The notes: generated from the letters alone by a model not told the origin. Counted from the stretch's first letter, positions 1 to 8,426 are shown. The stretch is DNA of 64,000 nucleotides from Luteococcus sp038433135 (GCF_038433135.1 NZ_JBCDMV010000002.1:310001-374000), one strand, 5' to 3'. Numbers and translations: made by a program.

Positions 1-47
1 CCACGGATTTCCAGGACGCCTGCCTTGTCAGCAGGGACTCACTGATC

Positions 48-76
48 GACCCGCCGCGCAGCCACCGCGGCGGGTC
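48..76. terminator. Terminator-type hairpin downstream of radA
   Basis: Perfect 11-bp inverted repeat (48-58 and 66-76, 7-nt loop), very GC-rich and with no T-run. It lies just beyond the stop of the leftward radA. Because it is symmetric it could also end a rightward gene entering from the left; one frame of bases 1-45 is open and stops at 43-45, which may be the tail of such a gene, but 14 codons are too few to call. Confidence 0.6.
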
Positions 77-122
77 GTTCGGATTCTGCGGGCAGGTGGC
101 CTGGGCCCCGACCGGCCCGTCC

Positions 123-1511
123 TCACGACTTGGGCCGGCGCTTCAGGCCGAGCACGCCCAGGGCTTCCGCGACGCTGGCCACCTCCACCACCTTCAGCCC
201 GCCCAGCGGCGGCACCTTCTGGGTGGTGTCCCGGGAACGGGCCGGAACGATGGCCAGTTCGAAACCGAGCCGGCCGGCCTCCTGCAGCCGTCGCTCCAGG
301 CCCGGGGTGCGACGCAGGTCACCCGCCAACCCCACTTCGCCGACCGCCAGCACCCGTTTGGGGAAGTTCACCCCCAACTGTCCTGAGGCCACCGCGACGG
401 CAATCGCCAGATCCGCGCACGGATCCGCCACCCGGGCGCCACCCACCGTCGCGACGTAGACATCCTTGGCGGCCAGACTGATCCCCGCCCGGGTCTCCAG
501 CACCGCCAGGATCATCGCGACCCGGGAGGACTCCACCCCGTTGGTGGTGCGCCGCGGGTTCTTCTCATTGGTCGCCTGCGCCACCAAGGCCTGCACCTCT
601 GCCAGCAGCGGACGGCGCCCCTCCATCGTGACGGTGACGCAGGTGCCAGGCACGGGCTCCTCCTGATGGGTGGTGAACAGCCCCGACGGGTCCGGCACCT
701 CCACGATCCCGCGCTCACCCATCTCGAAGCAGCCCACCTCGTCAGCCGGTCCGAAGCGGTTCTTGGCGGCCCGCACCATCCGGAAGCCGGAATGCCGATC
801 GCCCTCGAAGTTCAGCACCACGTCCACCAGGTGCTCCATGGTGCGCGGCCCGGCGATGTTGCCGTCCTTGGTGACATGCCCGACGATCACCACGGCCATT
901 CCGCGTCGCTTGGCCACCCGCACCAGGGCGCCGGTCACCTCCCGCACCTGGGTGACGCCGCCGGGGGAGCCGTCGGCCTGGGCGGTGCCGATGGTCTGCA
1001 CCGAATCCAGCACCATCAGGCTGGGCTCCACCTCTTCCACGTGGCCCAGCACCGTGCCCAGATCGGTTTCGGCCGCCAGATAGAGCTCGTCGCCCAGGGC
1101 ACCGGTGCGATCCGCCCGCAGCCGCACCTGCGCCGCCGACTCCTCGCCGCTGACGTAGAGCGTGCGTCGGCCGGCGCTGGCCCACTTGGCCGCCACCTCC
1201 AACAGCAGGGTCGACTTGCCGACGCCCGGTTCGCCCGCCAGCAGCACCACCGCGCCCGGCACCAGCCCGCCGCCCAGCACCCTGTCCAACTCGCCGATCC
1301 CGGTCAGGTGACGACGGGTGGCATTGGTGGGCACCTGGTTGATCGGGATCGCCTTGGCGGTCGGCAGGCTGGAAGCCACCTCCGCCAGCTTGGGCGCACC
1401 CCGCTCGGCCACGCTGCCCCAGGCCTGGCACTCGCCACAGCGACCCACCCAACGCGTCGATGTCCACCCGCACTCGGTGCAGGCCCACTGGTCTTCCTTC
1501 GTCTTTGCCAC
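123..1511 (-). CDS. radA: DNA repair protein RadA (Sms)
   Basis: RadA is a RecA-like ATPase and DnaB-type helicase that processes recombination intermediates. With the start used here it has 462 residues, normal for the family. An N-terminal C4 zinc finger (Cys11, 14, 25, 28) comes first, then Walker A GEPGVGKST at 93-101, the RadA-specific KNRFG motif at 250-254, and a C-terminal Lon-like domain. The start is GTG at 1509-1511: the box TAGGGT (1519-1524 on the minus strand) lies 7 nt before it, a leaderless arrangement seen repeatedly here, and the zinc finger follows directly. A longer in-frame start at 1541 adds ten residues with no family support. It is transcribed alone; a hairpin lies beyond its stop. 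Confidence 0.95.
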   Translation of the reverse strand: MAKTKEDQWACTECGWTSTRWVGRCGECQAWGSVAERGAPKLAEVASSLPTAKAIPINQVPTNATRRHLTGIGELDRVLGGGLVPGAVVLLAGEPGVGKSTLLLEVAAKWASAGRRTLYVSGEESAAQVRLRADRTGALGDELYLAAETDLGTVLGHVEEVEPSLMVLDSVQTIGTAQADGSPGGVTQVREVTGALVRVAKRRGMAVVIVGHVTKDGNIAGPRTMEHLVDVVLNFEGDRHSGFRMVRAAKNRFGPADEVGCFEMGERGIVEVPDPSGLFTTHQEEPVPGTCVTVTMEGRRPLLAEVQALVAQATNEKNPRRTTNGVESSRVAMILAVLETRAGISLAAKDVYVATVGGARVADPCADLAIAVAVASGQLGVNFPKRVLAVGEVGLAGDLRRTPGLERRLQEAGRLGFELAIVPARSRDTTQKVPPLGGLKVVEVASVAEALGVLGLKRRPKS

Positions 1512-1560
1512 GCACCAGACCCTAGAACAGCCCTCCGACAAAAGGCCCGGGGAAGCACTC

Positions 1561-1592
1561 CGGCGCGGTTCCCTTAGTGAGGAACCGCGCCG
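1561..1592. terminator. Hairpin between the glyoxalase-like gene and radA
   Basis: Perfect 12-bp inverted repeat (1561-1572 and 1581-1592) with an 8-nt loop. It sits 35 nt past the stop of the leftward glyoxalase-like gene and upstream of the radA promoter, so it most likely ends the former transcript. Confidence 0.65.
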
Positions 1593-1627
1593 AATGGCTT
1601 GTCAACTGCCAATTGGGTGCCGGGGGA

Positions 1628-2266
1628 TCAGATCCGGACGATGCCCTTGTTCGGGGTCTGGAAGGTGATCGCGTCCATACCGGGCTGGCCATTGGGAGCG
1701 GTGAAGTTCAGCTCGATCCCGTCGAACTCGTCGCCCAGCTCGATGCCCAGCCAGTCCTCCATCCGCGGCTTGGAACCGGCGATGTCCATCTTCAGGACGT
1801 CGATCTCGCCGGGCAGGGCGCTCGGCAGCACCGAGTGGTCGGATTCCCACTGCAGGAAGTAGGGCAGCTGCGGATCGGCCATCAGGCCCTTGATCCCCAC
1901 CTGCTTCCACTCCAGCAGCCGGCCGTCGGGGAAGTGGCGCGAGCCCTCCACGGCGCTGCGGCCCAGCCGCTGTTCGTACAGGCTGATGTCGTCCACCGAG
2001 ATCACCCAGCCGAGCCAGCCGCCGCCCATCTCGGTGCGGGCGCGCACGGCCTGGCCGAAGAGCGCCTTGTCGGCGGCCGGGTGCTCCAGCACCTCGACGA
2101 TCTCCAGGTAGCGGTCATCGGCAAGGGGGAGGATGTGGTTGCGCGTGCCGAACCGCGGGTGGAAGCCACCATCCTTGAACTGGGCGCCAAGAAGGTCGCC
2201 CAGACGCTCTACCTCAGCTTTGAGGCCTGCGGGTCCAGCTGCGAAAACGAGGTGGTCGACATGCAT
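1628..2266 (-). CDS. Glyoxalase-like (VOC superfamily) protein
   Basis: A 212-residue protein resembling the glyoxalase-like (PF13468-type) branch of the vicinal oxygen chelate fold. It opens with MHVDHLVFAAG, the typical first beta strand carrying a metal-binding His, followed by a GTRNHILPL segment and a YLEIVEVLEHP strand with a candidate metal Glu. Members of this fold include lyases, isomerases and resistance proteins; nothing here fixes a substrate. I chose the ATG at 2264-2266 because the domain starts there; the frame stays open about 50 codons upstream, but those residues look non-coding. A hairpin at 1561-1592 follows the stop. Confidence 0.75.
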   Translation of the reverse strand: MHVDHLVFAAGPAGLKAEVERLGDLLGAQFKDGGFHPRFGTRNHILPLADDRYLEIVEVLEHPAADKALFGQAVRARTEMGGGWLGWVISVDDISLYEQRLGRSAVEGSRHFPDGRLLEWKQVGIKGLMADPQLPYFLQWESDHSVLPSALPGEIDVLKMDIAGSKPRMEDWLGIELGDEFDGIELNFTAPNGQPGMDAITFQTPNKGIVRI

Positions 2267-2378
2267 GAGTTCATTCTTGCGGTCTTGGGGGCCGATCACG
2301 AAACTGGGGCTGTCAAACCCGGCTGACAAGGCGCGGGAGAGCAAACATCTGGCGCTATGGGGGCCCTTGGCCGGGCGT

Positions 2379-3155
2379 TCAGCCGCCCGCGGGGTGCCGC
2401 AGCACACCCGCCTCGCCATGCTCGTCGATCAGGCGGCACAGCTCGTCATAGGCGCCCTGACCGAGCAATTCCACCAACTCGTCGCGGCAGGAGAGGTAGA
2501 CCGGGCGGGCGCCCACATGCGCCGTCGGGTTGGAGGTGCAGTACCAGTCCAGATCGGCGCCACCCGCGCCCCAACCCTCCCGGGTGTACTCGCCGATGGT
2601 GATCTCCAGCAGGGGAGTGCCGTCGACCCGCTCCAGGTGCCGGTAGGTGCGCCGGATCGGCAGTTGCCAGCAGACGTCGGGTTTGGTCTGGATCGGGCTG
2701 AGCCCCTCGCGCAGCGCCAGACCGTGCAGCGCGCAACCGGCACCGCCCGGGAAGCCGGGTCGGTTCTGGAAGATGCAGGCGCCGTCCAGCACCCGGGTCT
2801 TGCGCCCGGGCAGGGCATCCTCGTCATCGGGATCCGGATCGGCATCCGGATCGTCCTGGGCCCAGTCCTGCTGCCCGGCGGTGAAGTTCTGCCACGTCTG
2901 TGGGGTGAGCCGGGCAACGTGCCCCGCCACCCGGGCCTCGTCGGCGGGTTCGCTGAAGTGCGCGCCCAGCACGCAACAGCCGTCGTCCGGCCGCGACGCG
3001 TCGATCCCCGGGCAGCCCGCACCAAAGATGCACGTCCAGGACGAGGTCAGCCAGGTCAGGTCACAGCGCACGATCTGGTCCTCATCGGCGGGGTCGACGA
3101 ATTCCACCCAGCTGCGCGGGAAGCGACGGGTGATCTCCACGGGGACGCCATTCAC
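2379..3155 (-). CDS. Cys-rich protein, possibly YkgJ/DUF3109-like metal-binding
   Basis: A 258-residue soluble protein with no confident function. Cysteines are clustered in the middle: CIFGAGCPG, GCCVLGAHF, CIFQNRPGF, GAGCALHG and DVCWQLP. These resemble the zinc/iron-chelating YkgJ or DUF3109 families, so it may bind a metal or Fe-S centre; this is inference. An acidic linker rich in Asp and Pro lies between the cysteine groups. The GTG start (3153-3155) is supported by a TAGGGT box at 3163-3168 on the minus strand, 7 nt upstream, so the mRNA is probably leaderless. It is divergent from the sugar-isomerase-like gene at 3234, with 78 bp between them. Confidence 0.7.
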   Translation of the reverse strand: MNGVPVEITRRFPRSWVEFVDPADEDQIVRCDLTWLTSSWTCIFGAGCPGIDASRPDDGCCVLGAHFSEPADEARVAGHVARLTPQTWQNFTAGQQDWAQDDPDADPDPDDEDALPGRKTRVLDGACIFQNRPGFPGGAGCALHGLALREGLSPIQTKPDVCWQLPIRRTYRHLERVDGTPLLEITIGEYTREGWGAGGADLDWYCTSNPTAHVGARPVYLSCRDELVELLGQGAYDELCRLIDEHGEAGVLRHPAGG

Positions 3156-3233
3156 GGCAGGCACCCTACCCGCGGGACGCCAACATCCGTGGCAGGTCGG
3201 GCGGCGGCTCCCGGCAGCGGCTAGTTTGGTGAC

Positions 3234-4052
3234 GTGAGCCAGACCTCGAACCAGGAAACCCGTGCCGTCAGCCCGGCCAAGCTGGGTCTTTCCACCAGCT
3301 CGGTCTATCCCGAGTCGACGGCCTCGGGTTTCGAGGTGGCCGCGGCGCTCGGCTGGGACGGCGTCGAGGTGATGGTGGGCATCGACCCGCTGGCCGCCGA
3401 CATCGACCGGGTGGAGGCGCTGCGCGACTACCACCAGGTGCCGGTGATGGCCATCCATGCGCCCTGCCTGCTGGTCACCCAGGGCACCTGGGGCACCGAC
3501 CCGTGGGATAAGCTGGAACGTTCTGCCGAGGCGGCCCGCCGGTTGGGTGCCAGCGTCGTCGTCGTGCATCCGCCCTTTCGTTGGCAGGCCAGCTATGCCC
3601 GCAACTTCGTCGAGGGGATCCGACGGCTGAACCAGGAGACCGGGGTGATCTTCGCCGTCGAGAACATGTACCCGTGGCGCACCCCCGGCACCCCCTTCCA
3701 GGCCTATGTGCCCAGCTGGGATCCCACCGAGCTGCCCTATGAGCACCTCACCCTTGACCTCTCGCACGCCTCCACCGCCAAGAAACAGTCGCTGGACTAC
3801 CTGGAGGCCTGGGGGCCCCGGCTCAAGCACGTGCACATCACCGACGGCGCCGGCTCCCTGATGGATGAGCACCTGCTGCCCGGCGAGGGTGACCAGCAGG
3901 CCTTCGAGCTGCTGCACCGGCTTGCCGAGCGGCGCTTCGACGGGCATGTGGTGCTGGAGGTGAACACCCGCAAGGCCGGTTCCCGGGCCGCGCGGGAGGA
4001 GATGCTGGCCAGCTGCCTGGCGGATCTGCGCACCCACCTGGGGCAGGCCTGA
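3234..4052 (+). CDS. Sugar phosphate isomerase/epimerase-like TIM-barrel protein
   Basis: A 272-residue AP-endonuclease-2/xylose-isomerase-type TIM barrel. Conserved features are LGLSTSSVYP at the first strand, a Glu in GVEVMVG, the VVVHPPF strand, FAVENMYP with a metal-binding Glu, LTLDLSHAS, KHVHITDG and VVLEVNT. The family handles sugar phosphates and inositols; the substrate cannot be read from sequence. It starts at GTG 3234 after TAGTTT (3222-3227) with a 6-nt gap, probably leaderless. The stop is 1 nt before the start of the proline dehydrogenase, so the two are co-transcribed. Confidence 0.85.
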   Translation: MSQTSNQETRAVSPAKLGLSTSSVYPESTASGFEVAAALGWDGVEVMVGIDPLAADIDRVEALRDYHQVPVMAIHAPCLLVTQGTWGTDPWDKLERSAEAARRLGASVVVVHPPFRWQASYARNFVEGIRRLNQETGVIFAVENMYPWRTPGTPFQAYVPSWDPTELPYEHLTLDLSHASTAKKQSLDYLEAWGPRLKHVHITDGAGSLMDEHLLPGEGDQQAFELLHRLAERRFDGHVVLEVNTRKAGSRAAREEMLASCLADLRTHLGQA

Positions 4053-4053
4053 C

Positions 4054-5016
4054 GTGGCCGACGAGGACGTCACCCGGCCGCTCGGCCGGCTCAGCCACTC
4101 CCTGCTGCGGCTCGGCGAATCCCAGCGCGCCCATCGCGTCGTCACCTCAACCCCTGCTGTGCGGGAGGTGGTGGGCCGCTTTGTCGCCGCGGAGGAGGTA
4201 GACGACGCCCTGCGGCTGGTGGCCCGGGATCAGCGCAAGGGACTGAGCGCCACGCTGGAGCCCCTGCTGCCCGCCGCCACGGATCGGGAGCAGGCCAGCC
4301 GAGCCCGCGGCGCCTACCTGGGCCTGCTGGATTCGCTCGCCCGGGCGGGGCTGGGGCAGGCCGCCGAGGTGACCGTGAAGCTCTCCACCCTGGGGCAGGG
4401 GATGGCCCGCGACGGGCAGCGGCTGAGTACCACCAACCTGGCCGAGGTGTGTGCCGCCGCGCGCAATGCCGGTAGCCAGGTCACCCTTGACCTGGAGGAC
4501 CACCGCACCACCGACGCCACCTTCGCCACCTTCGAGGCGCTGCACCAGGACTTTCCTCGGCTGGGCGTCACAGTGCAGAGCCAACTGCGCCGCAGCCTGG
4601 CCGACAGCCGCTGGCTGGCCACCATTCCCGCGCGGGTGCGGCTGTGCAAGGGCGGCTATTCCGAGCCGCGCATCATCAGCCTGGCCAGCCGGGAAGAGAT
4701 CGACGCCAATTTCGCCGAGTGCACCGCGGTGCTGATGGCGGGCAAGGGCTACCCGATGATCGCCACCCATGACCCTCACCTGGTGGCCGTCGCCGACGAG
4801 CAGGCCGCGGCGCACCATCGGGGTCGGCAGGACTACGAATTCCAGATGTACTACGGGGTTCGCCCCTGGGAGCATCGACGGCTGGTGGACACCGGGCACC
4901 GGGTGCGGGTGCACCTGCCGATCGGCCGCGACTGGTACGCCTATCTGGTGCGACGGGTGGCCGAGCGTCCCGCCAATGTGATGCCCCTGCTGCGGGCCCT
5001 GGTGACCCGCCGATGA
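4054..5016 (+). CDS. Proline dehydrogenase (FAD-dependent)
   Basis: This enzyme oxidises proline to 1-pyrroline-5-carboxylate and passes electrons to FAD and the respiratory chain. The 320-residue protein is a stand-alone monofunctional form. It has the family motifs RLCKGGYSEP (196-205), EFQMYYGVR (262-270), where most members have Leu instead of the first Tyr, and LVRRVAERPAN (298-308), which binds substrate and flavin. The GTG start at 4054 follows the preceding stop by 1 nt and its stop overlaps the next start (ATGA), indicating one operon. The pyrroline-5-carboxylate reductase gene proC lies about 2 kb downstream, though in a separate transcript. Confidence 0.92.
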   Translation: MADEDVTRPLGRLSHSLLRLGESQRAHRVVTSTPAVREVVGRFVAAEEVDDALRLVARDQRKGLSATLEPLLPAATDREQASRARGAYLGLLDSLARAGLGQAAEVTVKLSTLGQGMARDGQRLSTTNLAEVCAAARNAGSQVTLDLEDHRTTDATFATFEALHQDFPRLGVTVQSQLRRSLADSRWLATIPARVRLCKGGYSEPRIISLASREEIDANFAECTAVLMAGKGYPMIATHDPHLVAVADEQAAAHHRGRQDYEFQMYYGVRPWEHRRLVDTGHRVRVHLPIGRDWYAYLVRRVAERPANVMPLLRALVTRR

Positions 5017-5909
5017 CCCCCGAGCAGTCAGCCCGGATGCCCGAGCACAACCCAACAACGATGCCCGAGCCTGTCGAGGGCCCCGAGGCTCCCGAGGGCC
5101 ACGGCGTCGAGCCAAGCCAACCCCGTTCCCCGAGCCCGTCGAGGGGCGAGCACCGCCTGCGCCGGCTGCTGCTGATCGAGGCCGCCATCCTGCTGGCGCT
5201 GTCCCTGGGGCAGTCGGCCATCTACTCCATCCTGCGGATCATCGAGCGGCTCACCCGGCAGGTGGCGCTGAACCAGCAGACCAGCTCGCTGAACCAGGCC
5301 GCCACCCCGGACCGGCCCTGGCTGAGCGCGCTCTACCAACTGGTCGATGTGGCCTTCCTGGCCGTTCCGGCGCTGCTGGCGCTCTACCTGCTGCGCACCG
5401 TCGCCCACCCGCGCGGCGGGGTGCGCCGGGTGCTCGGGCTGGGGGTCGACGGTGTGCGCAAGGACCTGCTGTGGGGCTTCGCGATCTTCGCGGGGATTGG
5501 GATCCCCGGCCTCGGCCTCTATCTGGGCGCCCGGGCGCTGGGGTTGAACACCACGGTGCAGGCGGCCAACCTGGGCCAGTACTGGTGGACCATCCCGCTG
5601 TTGGTGGCCTCGGCGGCCGCCAATGCGGTGCTGGAGGAGTTCGTGATGATCGGCTACCTGTTCACCCGGGCCCGCCAGGCGAAGGTCGCGCCCCTGGTGG
5701 TGCTGCTGGTCTCGGCCGTGATCCGCGGCAGCTACCACCTCTACCAGGGCTTCGGCGGCTTCGTGGGCAATGTGGTGATGGGGGTCATCTTCGGCCTCTG
5801 GTTCACCCGCACCAAACGGCTGTGGCCGCTGGTGCTCGCCCACTTCCTGCTGGATGTGGCCAGTTTCGTCGGGTACGCACTGCTCGCGGGCCGGGTCTCC
5901 TGGCTCTGA
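5013..5909 (+). CDS. CPBP-family intramembrane metalloprotease
   Basis: A 298-residue membrane protein with about seven hydrophobic segments. CPBP (Abi) proteases related to eukaryotic Rce1 carry a Glu-Glu motif and later His residues in membrane helices; here these are LEEFVMIGYL (Glu208-Glu209), RGSYHLYQG and LAHFLLD. Its substrate is unknown. The start at 5013 overlaps the stop of the proline dehydrogenase (ATGA). Residues 17-46 are low-complexity and encoded by copies of the GAGCCnGTCGAG repeat found elsewhere in this window, so this N-terminal tail looks like a repeat that was captured as coding sequence; Met9 or Met17 are possible alternative starts. Confidence 0.85.
   Translation: MTPEQSARMPEHNPTTMPEPVEGPEAPEGHGVEPSQPRSPSPSRGEHRLRRLLLIEAAILLALSLGQSAIYSILRIIERLTRQVALNQQTSSLNQAATPDRPWLSALYQLVDVAFLAVPALLALYLLRTVAHPRGGVRRVLGLGVDGVRKDLLWGFAIFAGIGIPGLGLYLGARALGLNTTVQAANLGQYWWTIPLLVASAAANAVLEEFVMIGYLFTRARQAKVAPLVVLLVSAVIRGSYHLYQGFGGFVGNVVMGVIFGLWFTRTKRLWPLVLAHFLLDVASFVGYALLAGRVSWL
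5064..5146 (+). repeat. GAGCCnGTCGAG repeats inside the CPBP gene
   Basis: Two copies of a short dispersed element, CCCGAGCCTGTCGAGGG at 5064-5080 and CCCGAGCCCGTCGAGGG at about 5129-5145, lie within the first 45 codons of the CPBP gene. Similar words occur at 8029-8047 (intergenic), 19021-19119 (inside ccsB) and near 46481. This resembles the widespread GAGCCTGTCGA-type intergenic repeat of many high-GC bacteria. Confidence 0.7.
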
Positions 5910-5934
5910 ACATGAGGCCAGATCACTCGGGGTT

Positions 5935-6009
5935 GCACAAGTTGGCAATCTTTTGAGGATTTGAACGAGTCAAAACGATTTCTGTGTCAGCCAGGCTGCC
6001 AACTTGTGC
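5935..6009. repeat. 75-bp element with 13-bp perfect terminal inverted repeats
   Basis: GCACAAGTTGGCA at 5935-5947 and its exact reverse complement at 5997-6009 enclose 49 bases that are notably AT-rich. A second, 6-bp inverted pair (TTTTGA/TCAAAA) lies inside. It sits between the CPBP stop and the asd promoter. It could be a terminator-like hairpin or a small dispersed palindromic element; there is no open frame in it. Confidence 0.7.
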
Positions 6010-6112
6010 GGCACCCGGGCGGCGGGGGCCGGCCGTCGGACAGTCCAGGCCCGTCTGCCTGTCACATGGGACGCGCGGGGAGCCGAGCGGCGCAGCACGT
6101 AGGCTGGCTCCC

Positions 6113-7153
6113 ATGCGCGTAGGAGTCTTTGGAGCAACCGGCCAGGTGGGTGGCGTCATGCTGACGCTGCTCGAAGAACGCAACTTTCCCGTCGACGAGT
6201 TGAGGCTCTTTGCCTCGGCCCGCTCCGCCGGCAAGAAGATCGCCTTCAAGGGCCAGGAGGTGACGGTGGAGGACACCGAGACCGCCGACTTCACCGGCCT
6301 GGACATTGCCCTGTTCAGCAATGGCGGCTCCACCTCCAAGCGGATCGCGCCCAAGGTGGCCGCCGCGGGCGCCATCGTCGTGGACAACTCGTCGGCCTGG
6401 CGGCTGGATCCTGAGGTGCCGCTGGTGGTCAGCGAGGTCAACCCGGAGGACGCCAAGAATCCGCCAAAGGGGATCATCGCCAACCCCAACTGCACCACCA
6501 TGGCCGCGATGCCCGTGGTCAAGCCGCTGCACCAGGCCGCCGGCCTGAAGCGGCTGGTCGTCGCCACCTACCAGGCGATCTCCGGTTCCGGCGGCGAGGC
6601 CGTGGTCAATGCCGAGCGGCAATTCCGCGTCGGCGTCGAATCCGGCAGGCTCGACGAGCTGCGCCTGGACGGCTCCGTGATCGACTTCGGTGACCCGGCG
6701 CCGTACGTGAAGCCGATCGCCTACAACGTGCTGCCGATCGCCGGCAACCTGGTGGACGACGGCACCGGCGAGACCGACGAGGAGCAGAAGCTGCGCAATG
6801 AGTCGCGCAAGATCCTGCACCTGCCCGATCTGCTGGTGGCCGGCACCTGCGTGCGGGTTCCCGTGCTCAGTGGCCACTCGCTGGTGGTGCACGCCGAATT
6901 CGAGAAGGACATCACCCCCGAGCAGGCCACCGAGATCCTGTCGAAGGTCGAGGGCGTTGAGCTGATGGACGTCCCCACCCCGCAGGATGCAGCCGGTCAG
7001 GATCCGTCCTATGTCGGCCGCATCCGGCGCGACCAGTCCGCGCCCGAGGGCAAGGGCCTGGTGCTCTTCCTGTCCAACGACAACCTGCGCAAGGGCGCCG
7101 CCCTGAATGCGGTGCAGGTGGCCGAGATTGTCGCGGCCAACCTGAAGGGCTGA
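6113..7153 (+). CDS. asd: Aspartate-semialdehyde dehydrogenase
   Basis: It reduces aspartyl-4-phosphate to aspartate semialdehyde with NADPH, the branch point to lysine/diaminopimelate, threonine and methionine. The 346-residue protein has the N-terminal GATGQVG nucleotide loop (7-13), the catalytic Cys127 in ANPNCTTM, and the substrate-binding RVPVLSGHS segment. The start is ATG 6113: TAGGCT at 6100-6105 lies 7 nt upstream with no ribosome binding site, and a longer in-frame start at 5984 would add 43 residues outside the family. The usual partner, aspartokinase, is not next to it; proC follows one base after the stop. Confidence 0.96.
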   Translation: MRVGVFGATGQVGGVMLTLLEERNFPVDELRLFASARSAGKKIAFKGQEVTVEDTETADFTGLDIALFSNGGSTSKRIAPKVAAAGAIVVDNSSAWRLDPEVPLVVSEVNPEDAKNPPKGIIANPNCTTMAAMPVVKPLHQAAGLKRLVVATYQAISGSGGEAVVNAERQFRVGVESGRLDELRLDGSVIDFGDPAPYVKPIAYNVLPIAGNLVDDGTGETDEEQKLRNESRKILHLPDLLVAGTCVRVPVLSGHSLVVHAEFEKDITPEQATEILSKVEGVELMDVPTPQDAAGQDPSYVGRIRRDQSAPEGKGLVLFLSNDNLRKGAALNAVQVAEIVAANLKG

Positions 7154-7154
7154 G

Positions 7155-7955
7155 ATGCGGATCGCCCTGATCGGCGTCGGCAAGATGGGCGAGGCCGTGC
7201 TGAGCGGCCTGGCCGCGGCCGGGAGTCATGACCTCGTGGTGGTCAATCGCCGCCCGGAGCGCGACGCCGAACTGGTGGAGCGCTACGGCGTCACCGCCGC
7301 ACCGCTGACCGAGGCGGTGCCCGGCAGCGACGTGGTGGTGGTGGCCGTCAAGCCCAAGGACGTGCCGGCCATGCTCGACGAGCTGTCGCCGTCCCTGGGC
7401 GAGGACGCCGTGCTGGTCAGCCTGGCCGCCGGCCTGCCGATCCCGGTGATGCGCCGTCACCTGCCCGAACAGACCGCGGTGGCGCGGGTGATGCCCAATA
7501 CACCGTCGTTGGTGGGGCGGGGGATGAGTGTGATCTCCGTCGACGAGTCCGTCACCGACGAACAGCTCGGCCGGGTGCGCGAGGTGATGGCTGCCTGTGG
7601 CGAGGTGCTGGTGGTGCCCGAGGGTCAGCAGGACGCGGTGACGGCGGTCTCCGGCTCCGGCCCGGCGTACATCTTCGCCGTCGCCGAGGCGATGATCGAG
7701 GCGGGCGTGCAGCTGGGCCTGCCCCGGGAGGTCGCCACCCGGCTGGCCAACCAGACCATCCTGGGGGCTGGCACCATGCTCACCGAATCCGGCGAGCACC
7801 CCAGCATCCTGCGGGAGAACGTCACCTCACCCGGCGGCACGACCGCTCAGGCGCTGAAGGTGCTGGACCAGCGCGCGGTGCGGGCCGCCTTCGCCGAGGC
7901 GATGCAGGCCTGCCACGACACATCCGCCGCCATGGGCCGGGCCGCGCTGGGTTGA
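7155..7955 (+). CDS. proC: Pyrroline-5-carboxylate reductase
   Basis: It catalyses the last step of proline synthesis, NAD(P)H-dependent reduction of pyrroline-5-carboxylate. The 266-residue protein shows the Rossmann loop GVGKMGEA (7-14), RVMPNTP (111-117), SGSGPAY (166-172) and the C-terminal SPGGTT signature (225-230). ATG 7155 begins one base after the asd stop, so asd and proC form one transcript. Confidence 0.96.
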   Translation: MRIALIGVGKMGEAVLSGLAAAGSHDLVVVNRRPERDAELVERYGVTAAPLTEAVPGSDVVVVAVKPKDVPAMLDELSPSLGEDAVLVSLAAGLPIPVMRRHLPEQTAVARVMPNTPSLVGRGMSVISVDESVTDEQLGRVREVMAACGEVLVVPEGQQDAVTAVSGSGPAYIFAVAEAMIEAGVQLGLPREVATRLANQTILGAGTMLTESGEHPSILRENVTSPGGTTAQALKVLDQRAVRAAFAEAMQACHDTSAAMGRAALG

Positions 7956-8028
7956 TTGGCGCTGGGTGGGCCCCGCAACACGCTCGGGGAGCGTGGTCGG
8001 CTTCGGGCCTGCTTGAGGTGGTCACGGT

Positions 8029-8047
8029 GGCCGAGCCTGTCGAGTCC
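8029..8047 (+). repeat. Intergenic copy of the GAGCCTGTCGAG repeat
   Basis: GGCCGAGCCTGTCGAGTCC lies between proC and the bS22 gene. It shares its core with the repeats inside the CPBP and ccsB genes. Confidence 0.6.
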
Positions 8048-8200
8048 TCCCCGTGGGGCGTCCGGGAAACGGCCAGATTTCTCCCGACAGGGCCCGGACG
8101 GTAGAGTTGGGGGGTCGCCCTCGCATCGGCACACGCCGGGCGGGGAGGAAAAGTCTTGGCTGGAAGGGATTTCCAGTCTCATTCGAGGAAAGGCTCCACA

Positions 8201-8302
8201 GTGGGTTCTGTCATCAAGAAGCGTCGCAAGCGGATGGCCAAGAAGAAGCACCGCAAGCTGCTGAAGAAGACGCGCATCCAGCGTCGCCGCGCAGGCAAGT
8301 AA
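8201..8302 (+). CDS. Small ribosomal subunit protein bS22 (AURKAIP1/COX24 domain)
   Basis: A 33-residue, extremely basic peptide that begins MGSVIKKRRKRMAKKKHRK and ends QRRRAGK. It matches the tiny actinobacterial protein found on mycobacterial ribosomes and named bS22, which shares the AURKAIP1/COX24 motif with mitochondrial ribosomal proteins. The start is GTG 8201, with a strong ribosome binding site GAGGAAAGG at 8185-8193. A TAGAGT box at 8102-8107 could be the -10 element, giving a leader of about 87 nt. It stands alone between proC and a thioredoxin-fold gene. Confidence 0.9.
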   Translation: MGSVIKKRRKRMAKKKHRKLLKKTRIQRRRAGK

Positions 8303-8426
8303 TTCCTGCAACCCTCGGCGCAGCGCGCGTCGAAGGTACTCGACGATGCGACTGTGGCCACGAGGTGATCGTCGCCAGCCCGCAGCCTCCACCGAGGCTG
8401 CGGGTCTTGGCGTACCCGAAGAGCCC

